Position numbers and translations under genes: made by a program. A stretch of 45,000 nucleotides of DNA, taken from assembly GCF_964340395.1 (NCBI RefSeq), contig NC_135564.1:15985957-16030956 (forward strand), written 5' to 3'. Below, piece by piece: positions 24,812 to 39,367 of this stretch. This DNA comes from Glandiceps talaboti. Lineage: Eukaryota; Hemichordata; Enteropneusta; Spengelidae. The notes under the pieces were generated by a model. That model saw only the letters and a program-made list of their open reading frames with translations, did no database searches and was not told where the DNA came from. Position 1 is the stretch's first letter. Every line of letters starts with the position of its first letter.

Positions 24812-24875
24812 TCTTGCTATAGTACGCTGTATATTTTTAAAACCATCAAAGACATCGCGCACCTCAACCTTAATA

Positions 24876-24894
24876 TAAATAAATAAATAAATAT

Positions 24895-24979
<85 letters not shown>
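24876..24979. repeat. (AAAT)n then (TA)n microsatellite
   Basis: Four AAAT copies are followed by about 88 bp of almost pure TA. Only about 65 bp separate it from the preceding TA tract, so the two could pair with each other. Confidence 0.95.
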
Positions 24980-24981
<2 letters not shown>

Positions 24982-26237
24982 TTGACGTGCGACAGATGTT
25001 AGTGTCTATGATGGTTAAAAAATATACCGTACAACGTACTTTCGTAAGAATATGTATATATGCATACTAGTATATACAAATTATGCTTATCAATAACCTA
25101 GTAGAGACTACTATTATTTCAACATATCAAATACCCTTTAACGTACAATGAATTTGAGAGAGAATTAATGGATATCTTCACTCAGTACCACCTGGCTCAG
25201 TAATAAAACGTGATATCGTCTGCAAACTTAACGATGGAAATCCAGTTAGTTCCGTAGCCCAAGGCTAAGAGTTGTGACGTAAGGAACTCATGTGTCGTGA
25301 GCAACCGCATGCTCAATTTACTCTTCTCGCTGTATTGGCGACGTTGGTTAAATAGTCACTCAGGGTGTGGTAACAGGTTGTAAAGGCAGATATATAGAAA
25401 TATAGAAAAAAACACTTCCCATAGATTGATTACTGCTTCTAGCAATCTGTACAATGAAGAATACAATCTCAAGTCCCTCATAACAACCATGCTTCTTTGT
25501 GGTACGCATGCAAATATGTAAACTTTCTTTTTATTGCCTTTAATGTTGAAAGAAGTGATAGATTCGTACATTGCTGATAACAAGATATAAATATGTTCAG
25601 TGCGACAAATGCAACTCATTATGTTGAAACATCACCATTTACACACGAGATAGTTTGATTTCTTGTGTTTACATGTGAATACAAATTATACCGTGTATAA
25701 ACAAACCTGTGCACAACATTTTAGTTTTTTCCAATTCATTGAGCAACAAACACGGACTTAGTGTATGTAGTTTCACTTTGTTCTTACAAGTACAAAAACA
25801 TGGTAACGTCATCTCGTTAATTAAAAATCCAAAAATAGATACAAATTTCTTATTAATATGACCACTTTAAAGCAAATTAAGAACATAAAATCAAGTAAAA
25901 TTAAGGAGACGCCTTGGATGCCTTTAATATTGTACTGCATTGTGACATTTCATTTTTGAACATGCTTTGCACGACTGTGAAATTAATATAGTAAAACTAC
26001 TTTACAATATAATATCTTATGTCAACTACGTTTATTCTAACACTATCCTTAACACCAAACCTTGCCATGACGATATTATATAATAACAAGCATCATATGA
26101 CAGGTGTTATGATATCTATCAATATTTAAAACTCATACGTTATTTCCTTTCACAGCCAACCGATATGTCTTATGATCGATTATAGTAATAACTCATGAGA
26201 AAAAATGGCTTATTAGCATTTTGATATACTTGTTTTT
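24980..26237. other. Non-coding stretch, nothing recognised
   Basis: AT-rich unique DNA. A - strand frame at 25356-25619 is unrecognised. Confidence 0.5.
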
Positions 26238-26308
<71 letters not shown>

Positions 26309-26309
26309 T
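26238..26309. repeat. (GA)n-(GACA)n microsatellite
   Basis: About 50 bp of GA with one CGAG interruption near 26260, then six GACA tetramers. Further GACA copies reappear near 26376-26404. Confidence 0.95.
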
Positions 26310-28315
26310 TATTACGTACGTATGTACTTACTTCCTACCTAGATGCATGCATATATACGTACAGTTTAAGTCAGTTAGACAGACAGAAAATGCAGACAGA
26401 CAGACGCCGTTGTTTTTAGAGACTTTGAAAAGGGTCGACATCAATGAGTGACGTTGGCCAGGGCCCAGCGATATTTGCCCGTACATTAAGTTTGACAACA
26501 CAATGCGATTACAAAGTGGTTACATCTTCTATTCCAAAATTTGGAAAATGAATATTGAAGTTTATCATAGGCATCATAGTGAAGGCGTAGACCCCAGTCA
26601 GACGGTTCATTTGCACATCTCGTCAGTAATCATGCATTAGTGACCTGCTAAGCAGTACGAAGATTCGCCTTGGGGTATCTATTTCCTAATTTCACACACG
26701 TCGACAATATTTCACAAAGGTTGGCGTCTTTACATCTTTTCCTATAGGCTTTGTTAGAGTTGGCACGCGTCTATGGATATAATAATATATACCTTACGTT
26801 AAATATAGATCTTCACATGTAATGAAAGACCACCGAATGGGAACAATTTTCTTCCCTAGGGTAAAGGAAAATATGAATAGGTTCCTGTAATAATAGACGG
26901 TTAGAATTACAAAGAAACTTTCCGTTAAACCCGCATGTAATTTAGGATGTTTATTCAGAGAGAAGTTAATGCGTATTATCATTGTATGTATTGATTTGAT
27001 GTGACAGGAATGGTTATCATTCTTTAAAGGGTATTCATGTGGTTTTATATCATACTTGCTAACTTCCTTAGTTGTCAAGTATTCTAAATATAATCTTAAT
27101 ATCATTCATAAAAGATTTACTTAATATCTTTCAAAATGAAAATATGTGGTTTAGATTTAATGCACCGAGTGCTGCCAGGGATTTACTGAAGAATGATAAT
27201 AACAATTATTATTATTATTATTATCACCAAGAATTTTATTGTTGGGACCATTTATTGTAGTTATGTGATATTTGACAAGCAAAATGGCGTTAATAAGTAC
27301 AGGTTGTGGAATCTAAATTGGGTAGTAGTGTAAACACTTGACAACGCTTGAAAGGTTGTACTGTTAAAGATAATGCATTTTAGCTTTTTATATTTCTTGA
27401 ATGCCGGCTCACAAAACACGCGGGCGACGTACACCGTATAAAACATCTTCTGCTTGATTTTGCACCTAACACATGTAACGTGAAAAACAACACTACCTGT
27501 TACTACAAAATACAATCAATGGAATAGATCAGGTATGTTTTTGTGACCTCTTTGTGTTCCACCAAATATATATTACATGCATAAAGTCTTTCTCCCAAGC
27601 TTAACGAAAGGTACGATTGTTTGCTTATGTCAGTCCCATATGGTCTGGAAGACTGTTCCTTAAAGAACGTTGATCATGTAAACCTATATAAACAGGAATA
27701 TTGGTATGAGGATGATTCATAAAAACAACGTACAGTTTATTCACTGCTATCATTCAATAATTAAAAACAAAGAAGACTTTGAGGTTGAAATTTATTGGAA
27801 GTCACGCTATTTAAAACAGTGATGCTAATCATATTGATAGTAATGTAATGATGTTGTCATGACTACAGAAAATTATGTTTCCTGTGAATTTGATTTCAGC
27901 ATGAGCTACTGCTAGATAGTGCTATCACGAACATGGATATCTACAGATATGACGCAATGAATGAATATTAATTGATGAAAGAGTTGTTCCTGACCACTGA
28001 AGTTGTTGTAATGTTTGGTGAGAATCCAGAATTATTTGTATAAGATTTGTTATTCAAATAAAATATAGTTCACAGTGTATACATCAACATTAGACTATTA
28101 TACCTAAAACGCAGGTACATCTATAGCAGTAATTGGTTAAATTTCATTTTGCCATTGAACCGATCTCATAAACAATGCTAAACAAGCTTTAGTGAGCAAA
28201 GAGATTGGCGTGGCCATGTGTCAAAAAAGCGTGTAATAGTGTTATTGGCGTCATCTGTTTTCATTTATGAATGGGAAAAAAGAAGGTTATAGGCGATGGT
28301 GGTAGCGATGAAATG
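26310..28315. other. Non-coding stretch, small (ATT)n
   Basis: No coding support. An (ATT)n run of seven copies lies at about 27203-27224. Frames on both strands are short and unrecognised. Confidence 0.5.
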
Positions 28316-28316
28316 G

Positions 28317-28363
<47 letters not shown>
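28316..28363. repeat. (GAT)n trinucleotide repeat
   Basis: About sixteen GAT copies. In one frame they read as poly-methionine, so the frame at 28271-28495 is not a gene. Confidence 0.95.
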
Positions 28364-28364
<1 letters not shown>

Positions 28365-31011
28365 CAAGGACGACGATGGTGGTGATGACCAAAATAATCA
28401 AATCGTCAACCACAGTCTTCGTTAAAGGAAGTAAAATACATCATCAAGACATCTCGGATTGTGCCTCTCCTTCAAATGTATATGTAGGAGACTGAAAGCG
28501 TACCAACCACCTTACATCAAATATTTAATCTTCATACACAATCATAAACATCTCATCAAAGATCTATATGACATTAATATTTCAGAGACGAGTACAATCA
28601 TCAAGAAATCAAATACATCCTAGAAATAACAGCATTAACAACATATAGCGACAACACTTTGACATCTTGAATAATTCATCGACGTCTAGAGTGATTGAAA
28701 CTCCTACTTTACTCGTCTTTATCAGTACTGAAGATTCCTAAAGGTATTCGAGAGGTTTTCAGTCGTATTTGTAATAAGCTAGTGAGTTTATAGATCAATA
28801 TTTAATATCAACTGGTAATCGGTATTATCATTTCTGAAATCAATTTGGCAAAGTATAGAAGCATATTCAAGCAAACTTGATTTAATGTTAAGTAATGCTG
28901 TTGGCTTGGCAAAGCGTAGCTCTGTCGTTCTGATTGCATGGAGTAAATTATACGGTGGTCATTGATGTGTGTGTAGGTTGTGGTATCTTGCGAAGCAGAT
29001 TTATCTGACTAGATAGCGATAAACAAATTGGGTCTAAATGACGACAAAGAGGCATATTAAAAGTAATCACATCGGAACGTTGGTGCTTGGAGTGAAGGCT
29101 CTCTTTTGCTTTTAAGATGAAAGTGATGTTCTATAAACACAATGCATGGTTATTAGGCTACGGATATTCCACTAGAGGACAGAAAGTGGAGCCTATGCCC
29201 CGCATATACTGAACAATATCCCTAATAAAGCTGTATAAAACTACATACACGCCAAAAACCAAAGAATGGTTCCCACAAGGTTCAGAACTCTATGACTAAT
29301 GCTAGAATTCTATGACCTCATTAGCGTCTTCTGAATCTCTTTGGCCATGATCTGAAACTGCATAGCACCATCCAGACTCTTGTAAGTTGTAGCGTGGTTC
29401 TTGTCTTATAGGCAATCGTTCGACATCCATCTAATATTCTTTTATGTATCATGCTAACAAATACACATAGAGACACAAGGCAAAAGGGCGATGTAAAATA
29501 ACATCTGTGTAACTTCGTGTGCAACTTGGAGGTAAAAACAGAGTAAGCATTTAAAAATCTACTTCAAGAATCCTCAGTGACTATATTAGTTGTTACACCC
29601 GTTGCTAGATTAAAGTGATCAATGGCCATTCAACTTTGTTAGCATGTAGATGACTTGGTACAGCAGAATGAGGTTTATGTCAAAATAGGATGATCTAGCC
29701 TAAGGGATGCAAATTAGTCGGAGAGTTGTGATTCGTGAACAACAAATATAAACAGTATTCTTCATTTAGAATAGCTTGGCTTATAACCACAAATTGAGGC
29801 ATATCCACGGAGTTTCTAGTATTACACGTCGTGCTCAAGTGCTTCCGAGTTCTATAAGTTCCGCGCTCTGCTAAATCCTATTGCCAAATAAAGTGCGAAA
29901 CCACATATTAGTTTTTGCATTTTGCGGGTAGGGGCACATATACAGATTTACATGTAGTTTAAAGTGTTATTGCAATTATATAAACTAAAGCTGTATTCAT
30001 GATCATACCGAGAGTGGTTTGTTGTGTTTCCGAATGTTGTCTAATTGGTACGACATTCACACAAGGTGAATGAAGGTAGCATGAGGTGATGATATAATCA
30101 TTGTCATTAGTACAAGGTACATGGCAGAAATGTTGAATATATCATTATATTCTTCGTTCGTTTTATGAAGGATAGGTAATCCTGTATGGTATGACAAGTG
30201 AGCAGCTCTATCATTGGGATGACATACAGGATTAAGAGATAAACAATCTTAATGAATACATCATGCAATTAAGCCAAACTTTACCACGGACGAATATGTA
30301 GGATATGTAGGCAACAGAGATAGGTCTGCTAGAGAAACCATCCCTTGTCATTAATGATGATTATGTAATGAATACACCAAAAATAGTCCATTTAATAATA
30401 GTGAGAACTAGTTGCAGTTGATATCTGATAAACGTGTCGACACTCCATTCGAAAACACTCTGCCATAGGGTATTTGTGGAATCAAAACCAACGTTGGCCC
30501 TAACATACTGTTATAAATTGGATACCATTAGAGGGCGAATGGAATAGTTTTACACGTCACACAAAAACAAATCCTTGTGGCTAGAAACTTAGTTAGTTTA
30601 GTTAACCTACATGTATGTCGTGCTGCAAATCAATTGACAACATCGTTAGAAATTTCAAAAACATTATGTATGGTTTCACGGCGTTTGTATGGTATTATTG
30701 TTTTTGATTAGTGAAATTTGAGATTATCCACTACAAAGTGGAAAGAGGTTTTTTATAAAATCCAATTCATACAGGCATACTCAAGATATTTGTTGAACCC
30801 CTGGTGGTTTACACTTGCCTCTTAGTTGTTATTTCAATTAAATAAAGGGTTTACGTTTGCTCCCTTTCTCTGGTGATAAGCCCCAACTTGTATATAAACA
30901 GTCATAGGTCATGGCCCAGATATAGTTTCAGGAGAGACTTACATCATGCAATGACTTCCTAAATTTGTAAAAGTTTACAGTCCGTTTCATTTAAGTGTTG
31001 ACTGACTGTAT
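28364..31011. other. Non-coding stretch, nothing recognised
   Basis: AT-rich unique DNA over 2.6 kb with only one short frame (29321-29524, -) and no recognisable protein, RNA gene or repeat terminus. Confidence 0.5.
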
Positions 31012-31290
31012 TTGATAAAACAACCCAGAAACCAATAAGAAACAGCACGTTACACTTTAACATAGCAATATTAAATGAATATCACTTCTTTGTACATTTT
31101 GTCTAAATGAAATGAACTAATGTGCCACCATGTAGACATCAAATGTAGACATAAGGACATTGACACCCGCGTGTCTGCGTCTACCAGCACAACTTTTAAA
31201 TGGCTCACTGAAGAAATTGTGATCTTGCTATCTTAGAGTGTGGAATGTGGAGGTTTTCTTTGTTTTCTGTTTGGTTGCAACAGAGCTAGT
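31012..31290 (-). mobile_element. MITE-like dispersed repeat, copy C
   Basis: Inverted relative to copies A and B. Read on the - strand, the core is ATGTCTACATTTGATGTCTA then CATGGTGGCACATTAGTTCA, nearly identical to copy B. The left genomic end ACCAATAAGAAACAGCACGT then TACACTTTAACATAGC is one terminal inverted repeat. The right end GATCTTGCTATCTTAGAGTG then TGGAATGTGGAGGTTTTCTT is the other. Similarity with the left flank of copy A may continue to about 31350 (shared GTATCCCA then a diverged GTTTGACT/AGTCAAAT region), so the mobile unit could be longer than drawn. Confidence 0.7.
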
Positions 31291-31739
31291 AAACACCTCC
31301 ATGAAACAGGTTGTATCCCAACTAGTTTGACTTAGCATTCAAGTGATTACATGTATTCAACTTGTATAGATCCGAATGAATGGAATCGATATATGCACCC
31401 ATTGCCATAAAAGCCTTACTACATTTTGGTGTTTTAGACACACAGAAGTCTTGGCAAAGTTGTTTAGCATTTGAGGGATGTATGTAATAATATATTCTAA
31501 AACTGGACTGTCTTTTCCATTGCTTTGAATTGAAGCATATTTTGAGTTTACCTTTACGCTAAATGGTTGCATAAAACCCTCAGATGCTTTCAACCAGAAC
31601 TGTAGGGTTCTAGACAAACGTGTCACCCATTACATGGTCTATCGACTCAGATGGACATCTCCATTCATGTAGAATGGATTGTTGCATGAATAAGTCAATT
31701 ACTAGGTACCTTTGACCAGGCGTGTCAAACACACCATGT
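31291..31739. other. Non-coding stretch next to MITE copy C
   Basis: An 89-codon - strand frame (31357-31626) has no recognised domain. Its right part is ordinary unique DNA. Confidence 0.45.
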
Positions 31740-31777
31740 TATGTATGTATGTATGTATGTATGTATGTATGTATGTA

Positions 31778-31856
<79 letters not shown>

Positions 31857-31893
31857 ATGTATGTATGTATGTATGTATGTATGTATGTATGTA
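31740..31893. repeat. Symmetric (TATG)n-(TG)n-(TATG)n microsatellite
   Basis: About eleven GTAT tetramers, a GT run of about 56 bp, then about thirteen GTAT tetramers. It has the same nested architecture as 5618-5790 and 21937-22124. Confidence 0.95.
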
Positions 31894-32438
31894 TAAGGAA
31901 TAAATGTGCCAAACAATGAGTATTATGTTGTAACCCTAATGATATGAACTATCACAACAGAACATATACTTGTATCGCGATTTACAGCAAACAGGTCGGC
32001 AATTTCTTACATTACCTCATATTTCTGACTTGAGATCAATCATTTTATACACGATTATTTAGGTTCATTGACTTTTGACGTTGTAAAAGCACATGCCTTG
32101 TTAAGGCTTTCGGATTGATTGATGTCTCATGAGACCTGCTGTAGTACAAGGAAATTAAACTCGTTTTCCCTCGACGTGTTCTTAAGTGTTAAAGAATCGA
32201 CACTTTAAATGAGTAAGATAACATAGCACTACATCGAAGGTCGTGTTGAGAGATTTTAGTCTTACAAGTTTTCGACACGTATCCAGTAATGTACTGGATT
32301 ATAAACGACATGACTCGGTCTATAAAGTGGTCATTCAGATACCGCCAGACTATTTCTGTATGTCTTAAGAAGAGCCTACTGTTGTTTTTAAATTTATAAA
32401 CCAGGTCGTAAATAGCTGCCTATATGCATACCACATGG
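31894..32438. other. Non-coding stretch, nothing recognised
   Basis: No coding or RNA gene signal. Confidence 0.5.
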
Positions 32439-32498
32439 ATACATACATACATACATACATACATACATACATACATACATACATACATACATACATAC
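32439..32498. repeat. (ATAC)n microsatellite
   Basis: Fifteen uninterrupted ATAC copies. Confidence 0.95.
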
Positions 32499-35339
32499 TG
32501 TTGCTATATGTCATGATCCTTGTTCGTCATAAATCAATTTACATGGCAAAAGTGACGTTCGTACTTTCAAGGCAAAGCTGACTTGATTACCCCTTTCTCT
32601 AAGAACCTCTTCAAGGCAGGTAGATTTGTGACTTTACGTCATTTTTGTTGGACTGTAGAGTCATGTTCCCATGACTACATGGTAAACTCAGCACAGACAT
32701 CACCTTATTGACGCCTATTTATCCGAAGTCAAACGACTAATTGAAGATGGTTTTACGCCATCGACACCCTTTGTAATTGAGATCATCTTACAGTAGGAGA
32801 CGTTCGCTGATTCATGGTCTGTTGTTATCGCGTTGATTTACGGTTACTTGCCTGCCTCGTCTGCTTAGGCGTAGCATGAATATTGAAATATTGTGATAAT
32901 AACGAAGTTTATATAATATGTGTCCTGTATGAAACTATCACACATGCATGTAGTAGGCGTTAGAGCACAAAAGCGTTAACGATTCGGAACTGTACATCTA
33001 TAATGCAACGATTGCTAGTCAAAAAGCAAATCTTATTTGGGGATTGTCATCATTCACACTGCATATATCAAAGTTGAGTCAACATAATCTGACGTGTGTT
33101 GCCTGCGAACCTACTTCACGAACCTACTTCACGAAGGTTTATCTGACATTAGTAAGTGCATTGAAAGTATAGTGAGTCTCCATTACACATTCTTCAACAT
33201 AGGACTGAGCTCGATGCTGCATCTAACGATATGACAAATATCACTTCACGGATATTAAATCTAGAATTACTGTAAACTATATGGCTATCTTTCAAAATAA
33301 CATTAATCCATACAATAATCTTTTCCGAGTGACTTTCACTTTCTTCTTGGATTTTCAAAGAAATAGCAGAAGTCGTTATGAGACTCTGCCTTTCTTCGAC
33401 TGACATTTGTTTGCATCAGGGCAATCAATAGGGCTATTCCATGATTTTTCGTAACGTTAAAGGCCACATTTATCTAAGCAACATGAATGTGTATCCACCT
33501 GCTTAATGGAGTGACAAAAATATATGATATGTGTGTACGGCATCTCACAACCTTGCCAGGATAAAGTTCAATATCATCCTGTCTGCATCGATGAATATAA
33601 TTATTGATAATGACATCAAGATAGACGCCACGTCAACTAGCACAGATGTGCTTACTATAGATATATAATAGTCTTATATACTGTTCTGATTACGTCTTTC
33701 TTTCTTTTCAGTTTCTTTAAAAGCGGTTATAGAGTGACATATCTTAGTATTTGGCATGAACTTTGGCATGCGCGGTATTGATAATATCCTTTGGGAGAGG
33801 TTAGAACTCAATTGAGAAGTTCTACAGCTGGAATAGAGTGAACAGTGTACACAATATACAGTGTTAGTAATGGAATTTTCTACTGGGTCAAATGAAAATT
33901 GAAAGCAAATTCCAAATTTTAGCTGACGTCTAATCACCATCGACAGGGGTGTGCAATTAGTAGAGTCCATGAACCTTCATTCTCGCGTATGCAATGTTAC
34001 TGTTGAATTTCTTTCTCGAGATAATAAACGTTTTGCTTGACACCCTACTTTAAAATATAACGTTTTCGTCGAAAAACCTAAGTCTTGGTTCATGTCTTCA
34101 AGGGAGATAACACCTTAATATAGAGACTAAGTAGGCAATTAACAGTACAGAAAAAACACAACCATTGAAGTGCTATTCAGATGTCACATTTATCGCTCAG
34201 TATACAAATGAAATAGTGCGGTAAAGGTACAACGTTATTTTAAAAACTTAAGGTAAGGGAATTGATGAAACCGAAATCTCCAATCACAATCCTCGACCAC
34301 AGTAATAAGGTAGAAACTTAAAGCCATACTCCATAGAGAATTGCGACTAAGTTGATACAAAACGTTAGCAATACGTTTCAATTATTCGTGTTAACGGGCG
34401 AAGAATAGTGCCATTCATCCAGTTTACGATTACTATTACTATTCATTATAGAATAAAAAGTCTGTGATAATATAAATCAGAATCTATCACCTTCTAGACT
34501 CACTTTTGAAATTTTCCAATTTATACCGACCCTTTCTTTGAACTGCTTACTTAAGATATTAGTTAATATTCCGTAAGCAATTTTGTGATTTTTGATTGAT
34601 TAAAAATGAATGACAAAATGGGAGTTTGATCAGAATCAAGTTTCGTTATCCGTTTTCAGAAGATTATTCATTCCTTTCAGGTACATAGTTGGTAAAGGTA
34701 GTCTGAAGAGGGATTTTTTTTATAGAGAATTAATAGTGCACGTTAGGAGAACAAGTTCTCATTTTACCCGCCCAAATAATACTTGGTTTTAACGTCAATA
34801 TCCACCCTAAAATTGCCGAGAGCCATTCCCATCGCTGAGTCCAGGATAATGATTGCTACTTTTCTTTCTAATGTTCTGCCAAATGTACATACAAATATCT
34901 TCTGCAAAATTACATACGAATATTGTCTGCACAAAAACTTCACCGGTGGTTAAAAGGAGGATTAGACAGCAATTTTCAACCACTCAATGTAGCTACTGAC
35001 ACTAATAACTTCACGTGGTATTCAAAACAGGAAAATGCTATAATTATGTTGAATACCAAATGAAGCTCTGAAGAGAAAGTCTTGTCGAATAGAGAGTGCA
35101 GCCAAAGATATAGTAGTTCGGGTGAGAAAAGAAACAAGTGTGATTTTCGGGTGCTCCAAACCTGCCGACTGGTGGAATTATAGGGCATTTGGTGAATATT
35201 AAGCTATGGTCGGTTAGTGAAGTCGGTACAATTAAAAGTATAACATTTAGTTACATGACTCTCACACAGGGATCTTTCATTTAGTGGTCATAGTTTAACT
35301 GATACATGCATAAATTTTAGATTAAAAATAACGATATTG
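32499..35339. other. Non-coding stretch with a 14 bp doublet
   Basis: No recognised genes. A perfect tandem doublet of the 14-mer GAACCTACTTCACG lies at about 33107-33134. Frames at 33194-33406, 33674-33970 and 34976-35188 (-) and 34610-34792 (+) are short and unrecognised. Confidence 0.45.
33107..33134. repeat. 14 bp perfect tandem doublet
   Basis: GAACCTACTTCACG occurs twice in direct succession. This could be a local replication duplication or an excision footprint; nothing nearby decides between them. Confidence 0.75.
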
Positions 35340-35550
35340 GATGTCTTGCAATTGATAATTGCAGTTTTAATTAATCGACGTTAATTAATCCATTGGGAAA
35401 ATTGTAGATGGAACACTGAGTAGTTTAATTAGATTTAAGTCACAAACAAAGAGTATAGATGGAACGACAAGTTTTTAATTAAAATTTCATTTTCATTAAA
35501 TCGACATTTTCACAAGAACAAATTGTGGATTGAAACAGCCATTGCAAGTA
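35340..35550. repeat. Inverted, diverged block of the 3.2 kb minisatellite
   Basis: The reverse complement of the 3172-3690 unit (AACAAATCGCGGATAGAACA) is echoed here three times: AAATTGTAGATGGAACACTG near 35400, GAGTATAGATGGAACGACAA near 35451, and GAACAAATTGTGGATTGAAA near 35516. The spacing is about 51 and 70 bp. The intervening sequence is again ATTAAT/TTTAATTA-rich. The match is moderate, so common ancestry is likely but not certain. Confidence 0.5.
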
Positions 35551-37225
<1,675 letters not shown>

Positions 37226-37226
<1 letters not shown>

Positions 37227-37765
37227 CGGGCGAGAACACAGACTTTGAATCTGTATAGACTCAGCGCTGCATTATTCAGCATTGTCAAATGCAATCACAA
37301 GCAAATACTCTTACAATTACTGTTATGTTTATGTATGATTAAATATTTCCGACGAATAGGTGTCCAACTTAAGCTATATTGAAGAATGGTTTGCAAAAAG
37401 TAATTCAATTATGTCCACAATTATCTAGTCTGTAATTGTATTACCAACAATAGTAAGGAAAGGTAGTAATCAATGCATTTAGTAGAATTTGACATAGATA
37501 ACATTTTACTTCATTAGACCTTCTAATTCAACTATGTAAAGTCACATTCATTACTATTGTGTATTATATTCTTATTTTGTGATTTCAAAAATGATCACTA
37601 AAGACAGGTCCTTCTTACTTAGATAACTACAGAACAAAATCAATAAACATGTTTTAAAGTTAATTGCCTTGCCAGAGGCTGAACGTTGATATTGATGTGC
37701 TCATTACTTTAGGCGTTTTAACTGCAAGAGTATTAAATGTCTTTAAGTGTATATGGAACAACTTT
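37226..37765. other. Non-coding stretch, nothing recognised
   Basis: AT-rich unique DNA between the compound microsatellite and the possible - strand exon. No coding or RNA gene signal is seen. Confidence 0.5.
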
Positions 37766-37767
37766 AC

Positions 37768-37918
37768 CTCGTAGTAACAAAGTTCTTCAACTAAGAGCAG
37801 CTGGTTGGATAAATTACACGTATCCGTTCCCTGTATTATAGTCGTTTTACCGGACCGTGTCTGAAACATGAAAGGGGCGGGTTTCTGGTCTCCAGGCATC
37901 AGAACAAAATTATACCCT
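37768..37918 (-). CDS. Possible internal exon of an unidentified gene (partial)
   Basis: On the - strand a block of 151 bp is clearly less AT-rich than its surroundings, open in one frame, and bounded by plausible splice signals. The 3' splice site is TTTGATTGTACAG (AG at 37919-37920). The 5' splice site GAG|GTAAAG has its GT at 37766-37767. The translation runs GYNFVLMPGDQKPAPFMFQT then RSGKTTIIQGTDTCNLSNQL and LLLVEELCYYE, with two cysteines. It has a protein-like composition, but I do not recognise the family. Entry phase would be 2 and exit phase 0. No partner exons were found within the window, so it could still be chance. Confidence 0.25.
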
Positions 37919-37925
37919 CTGTACA

Positions 37926-38586
37926 ATCAAAGCCGCTGACTCACAAGAACGTTGTCTATTCAGAGAAGATGCATTCATGATTCAGTAATTCACGTTTGGC
38001 GCCCATGGTCATTATCGTTTTCTTGTTACAATTATAGAAGATGCGTTGTTGGCTGCTATTCCCTTGGCAAAACCCGCCTGAGTAGATATGTATAGGCGCA
38101 GTAAATTACACGTGTTTATTTACGTCGCATTCTAGGGATTTTTAAAATGTCAACTTCTCATCCATGCCCACTTACTTGTATCCACCGTTCTGCTATGTAC
38201 AAACAACAGCATAATATTTATGTCCTTTTTTCAATTATTTAGCAGGGATTTTGACAATAACGTTTTATCTATAAAATGAATGACTCTTAACAGATGCTGA
38301 TGGTCCTTTCTGACGACAGAGATAAAGAGATTGTAATATTTGCGCTATTTGGTTAGAGACTTGACGTATATCATGTACAATTCGAAGGACGATAAAGAAA
38401 ATGGAAGCGTACGAAAGATGATATATATATAAACAATTGTTTATAGTCTTCTCTATACCTTTGTGAATTTCAATTATCAAACCTTTTCTCCAGTATTTCA
38501 AATATGTTACCATACGAAAAGAGTGCAATGTCCTTACCACGTTATGAAGAATGTAATAGTCAGGTAAGTTAGGGGAAATTTGTATT
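37926..38586. other. Non-coding stretch, nothing recognised
   Basis: Frame 38265-38540 (-) is unrecognised. No splice-bounded high-GC block was seen. Confidence 0.45.
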
Positions 38587-38645
38587 TAGAGACAACTGGT
38601 TAAAGCGCATACCTCCGCCAACACACAGGGATTGAAGCTCGATGG
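38587..38645 (+). other. tRNA-like (SINE-like) promoter remnant
   Basis: TTAGAGACAACTGGTTAAAG then CGCATACCTCC resembles a tRNA D-arm/A-box followed by a tRNA-like anticodon stem region. GGGATTGAAGCTC at 38628-38640 resembles a B-box (consensus GGTTCGAANCC). The A-to-B spacing is as in tRNA-derived SINEs. It is too degenerate for a functional tRNA: the acceptor stem and exact B-box are lost. A second GGATTGAAGCCCC lies about 94 bp downstream at about 38722. Confidence 0.3.
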
Positions 38646-38888
38646 TATCAGTGAGCTGCTCTCCTAATAAGCAAGTTATAATATTCAATAACTTCAATAA
38701 CTAAAGAAATACGCCATCAAGGATTGAAGCCCCTATGGTCGATGATTGTAGTGCCATGGCTTGATAAAATTTCACACAATAATACCAATCTGGAATTGGT
38801 CCTTTTGTAACAGGCGGTTAATCTAAATGTATCTATAATTGTTTTATATATCCTAAGAACAAACAGATAAGTAACAAAAAAGCAAACG

Positions 38889-38936
<48 letters not shown>

Positions 38937-38973
38937 AACAGGCAGACAGAAAGACAGACAGACAGACAGACAA
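38889..38973. repeat. (GACA)n microsatellite
   Basis: About twenty GACA tetramers with CAAA, GGCA and AAGA interruptions near 38931-38953. Confidence 0.95.
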
Positions 38974-39259
38974 TAGTACACACGTAACTTCTTGTCAATC
39001 TCGAACATGCCCGTCTAGACTTCTAGCCTATAATTGCTTTTACAAATAAGGCCATTGACATTTCTTATGTATTGAATAAATTTAAACATGAAGCGTAACA
39101 TGACTTGAGGAAGAAGGTCGTTTGATCATAATTTGATATAGGGTTTGCCATGAATAAATAAAGAAGACGTGTAGGAAGGGTAACTGTACATTGAAGAGAA
39201 TGTCAGATATAACTCAGTTTTGACAATTGATGTTATGTGAATATAGACACTTTTTTATC

Positions 39260-39260
39260 C

Positions 39261-39311
<51 letters not shown>

Positions 39312-39367
39312 TTGTTTGTCTGTTTGTTTGTTTGTTTGTTTGTTTGTTTGTTTATTTGTTTGTTTGT
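39260..39367. repeat. (TCTG)n-(TTTG)n microsatellite
   Basis: Twelve TCTG tetramers switch to TTTG tetramers by a single C-to-T change. One TCTG relic lies within the TTTG part and one TTTA variant near the end. It is the reverse complement of the array at 38889-38973, about 290 bp away. Confidence 0.95.

Noticed and set aside
28271-28495. Poly-methionine ORF
   Set aside because: Translation of the (GAT)n tract.
38717-38998. 93-codon Cys/Leu/Ser/Val-rich ORF on the - strand
   Set aside because: The core is the (GACA)n array in reverse translation.
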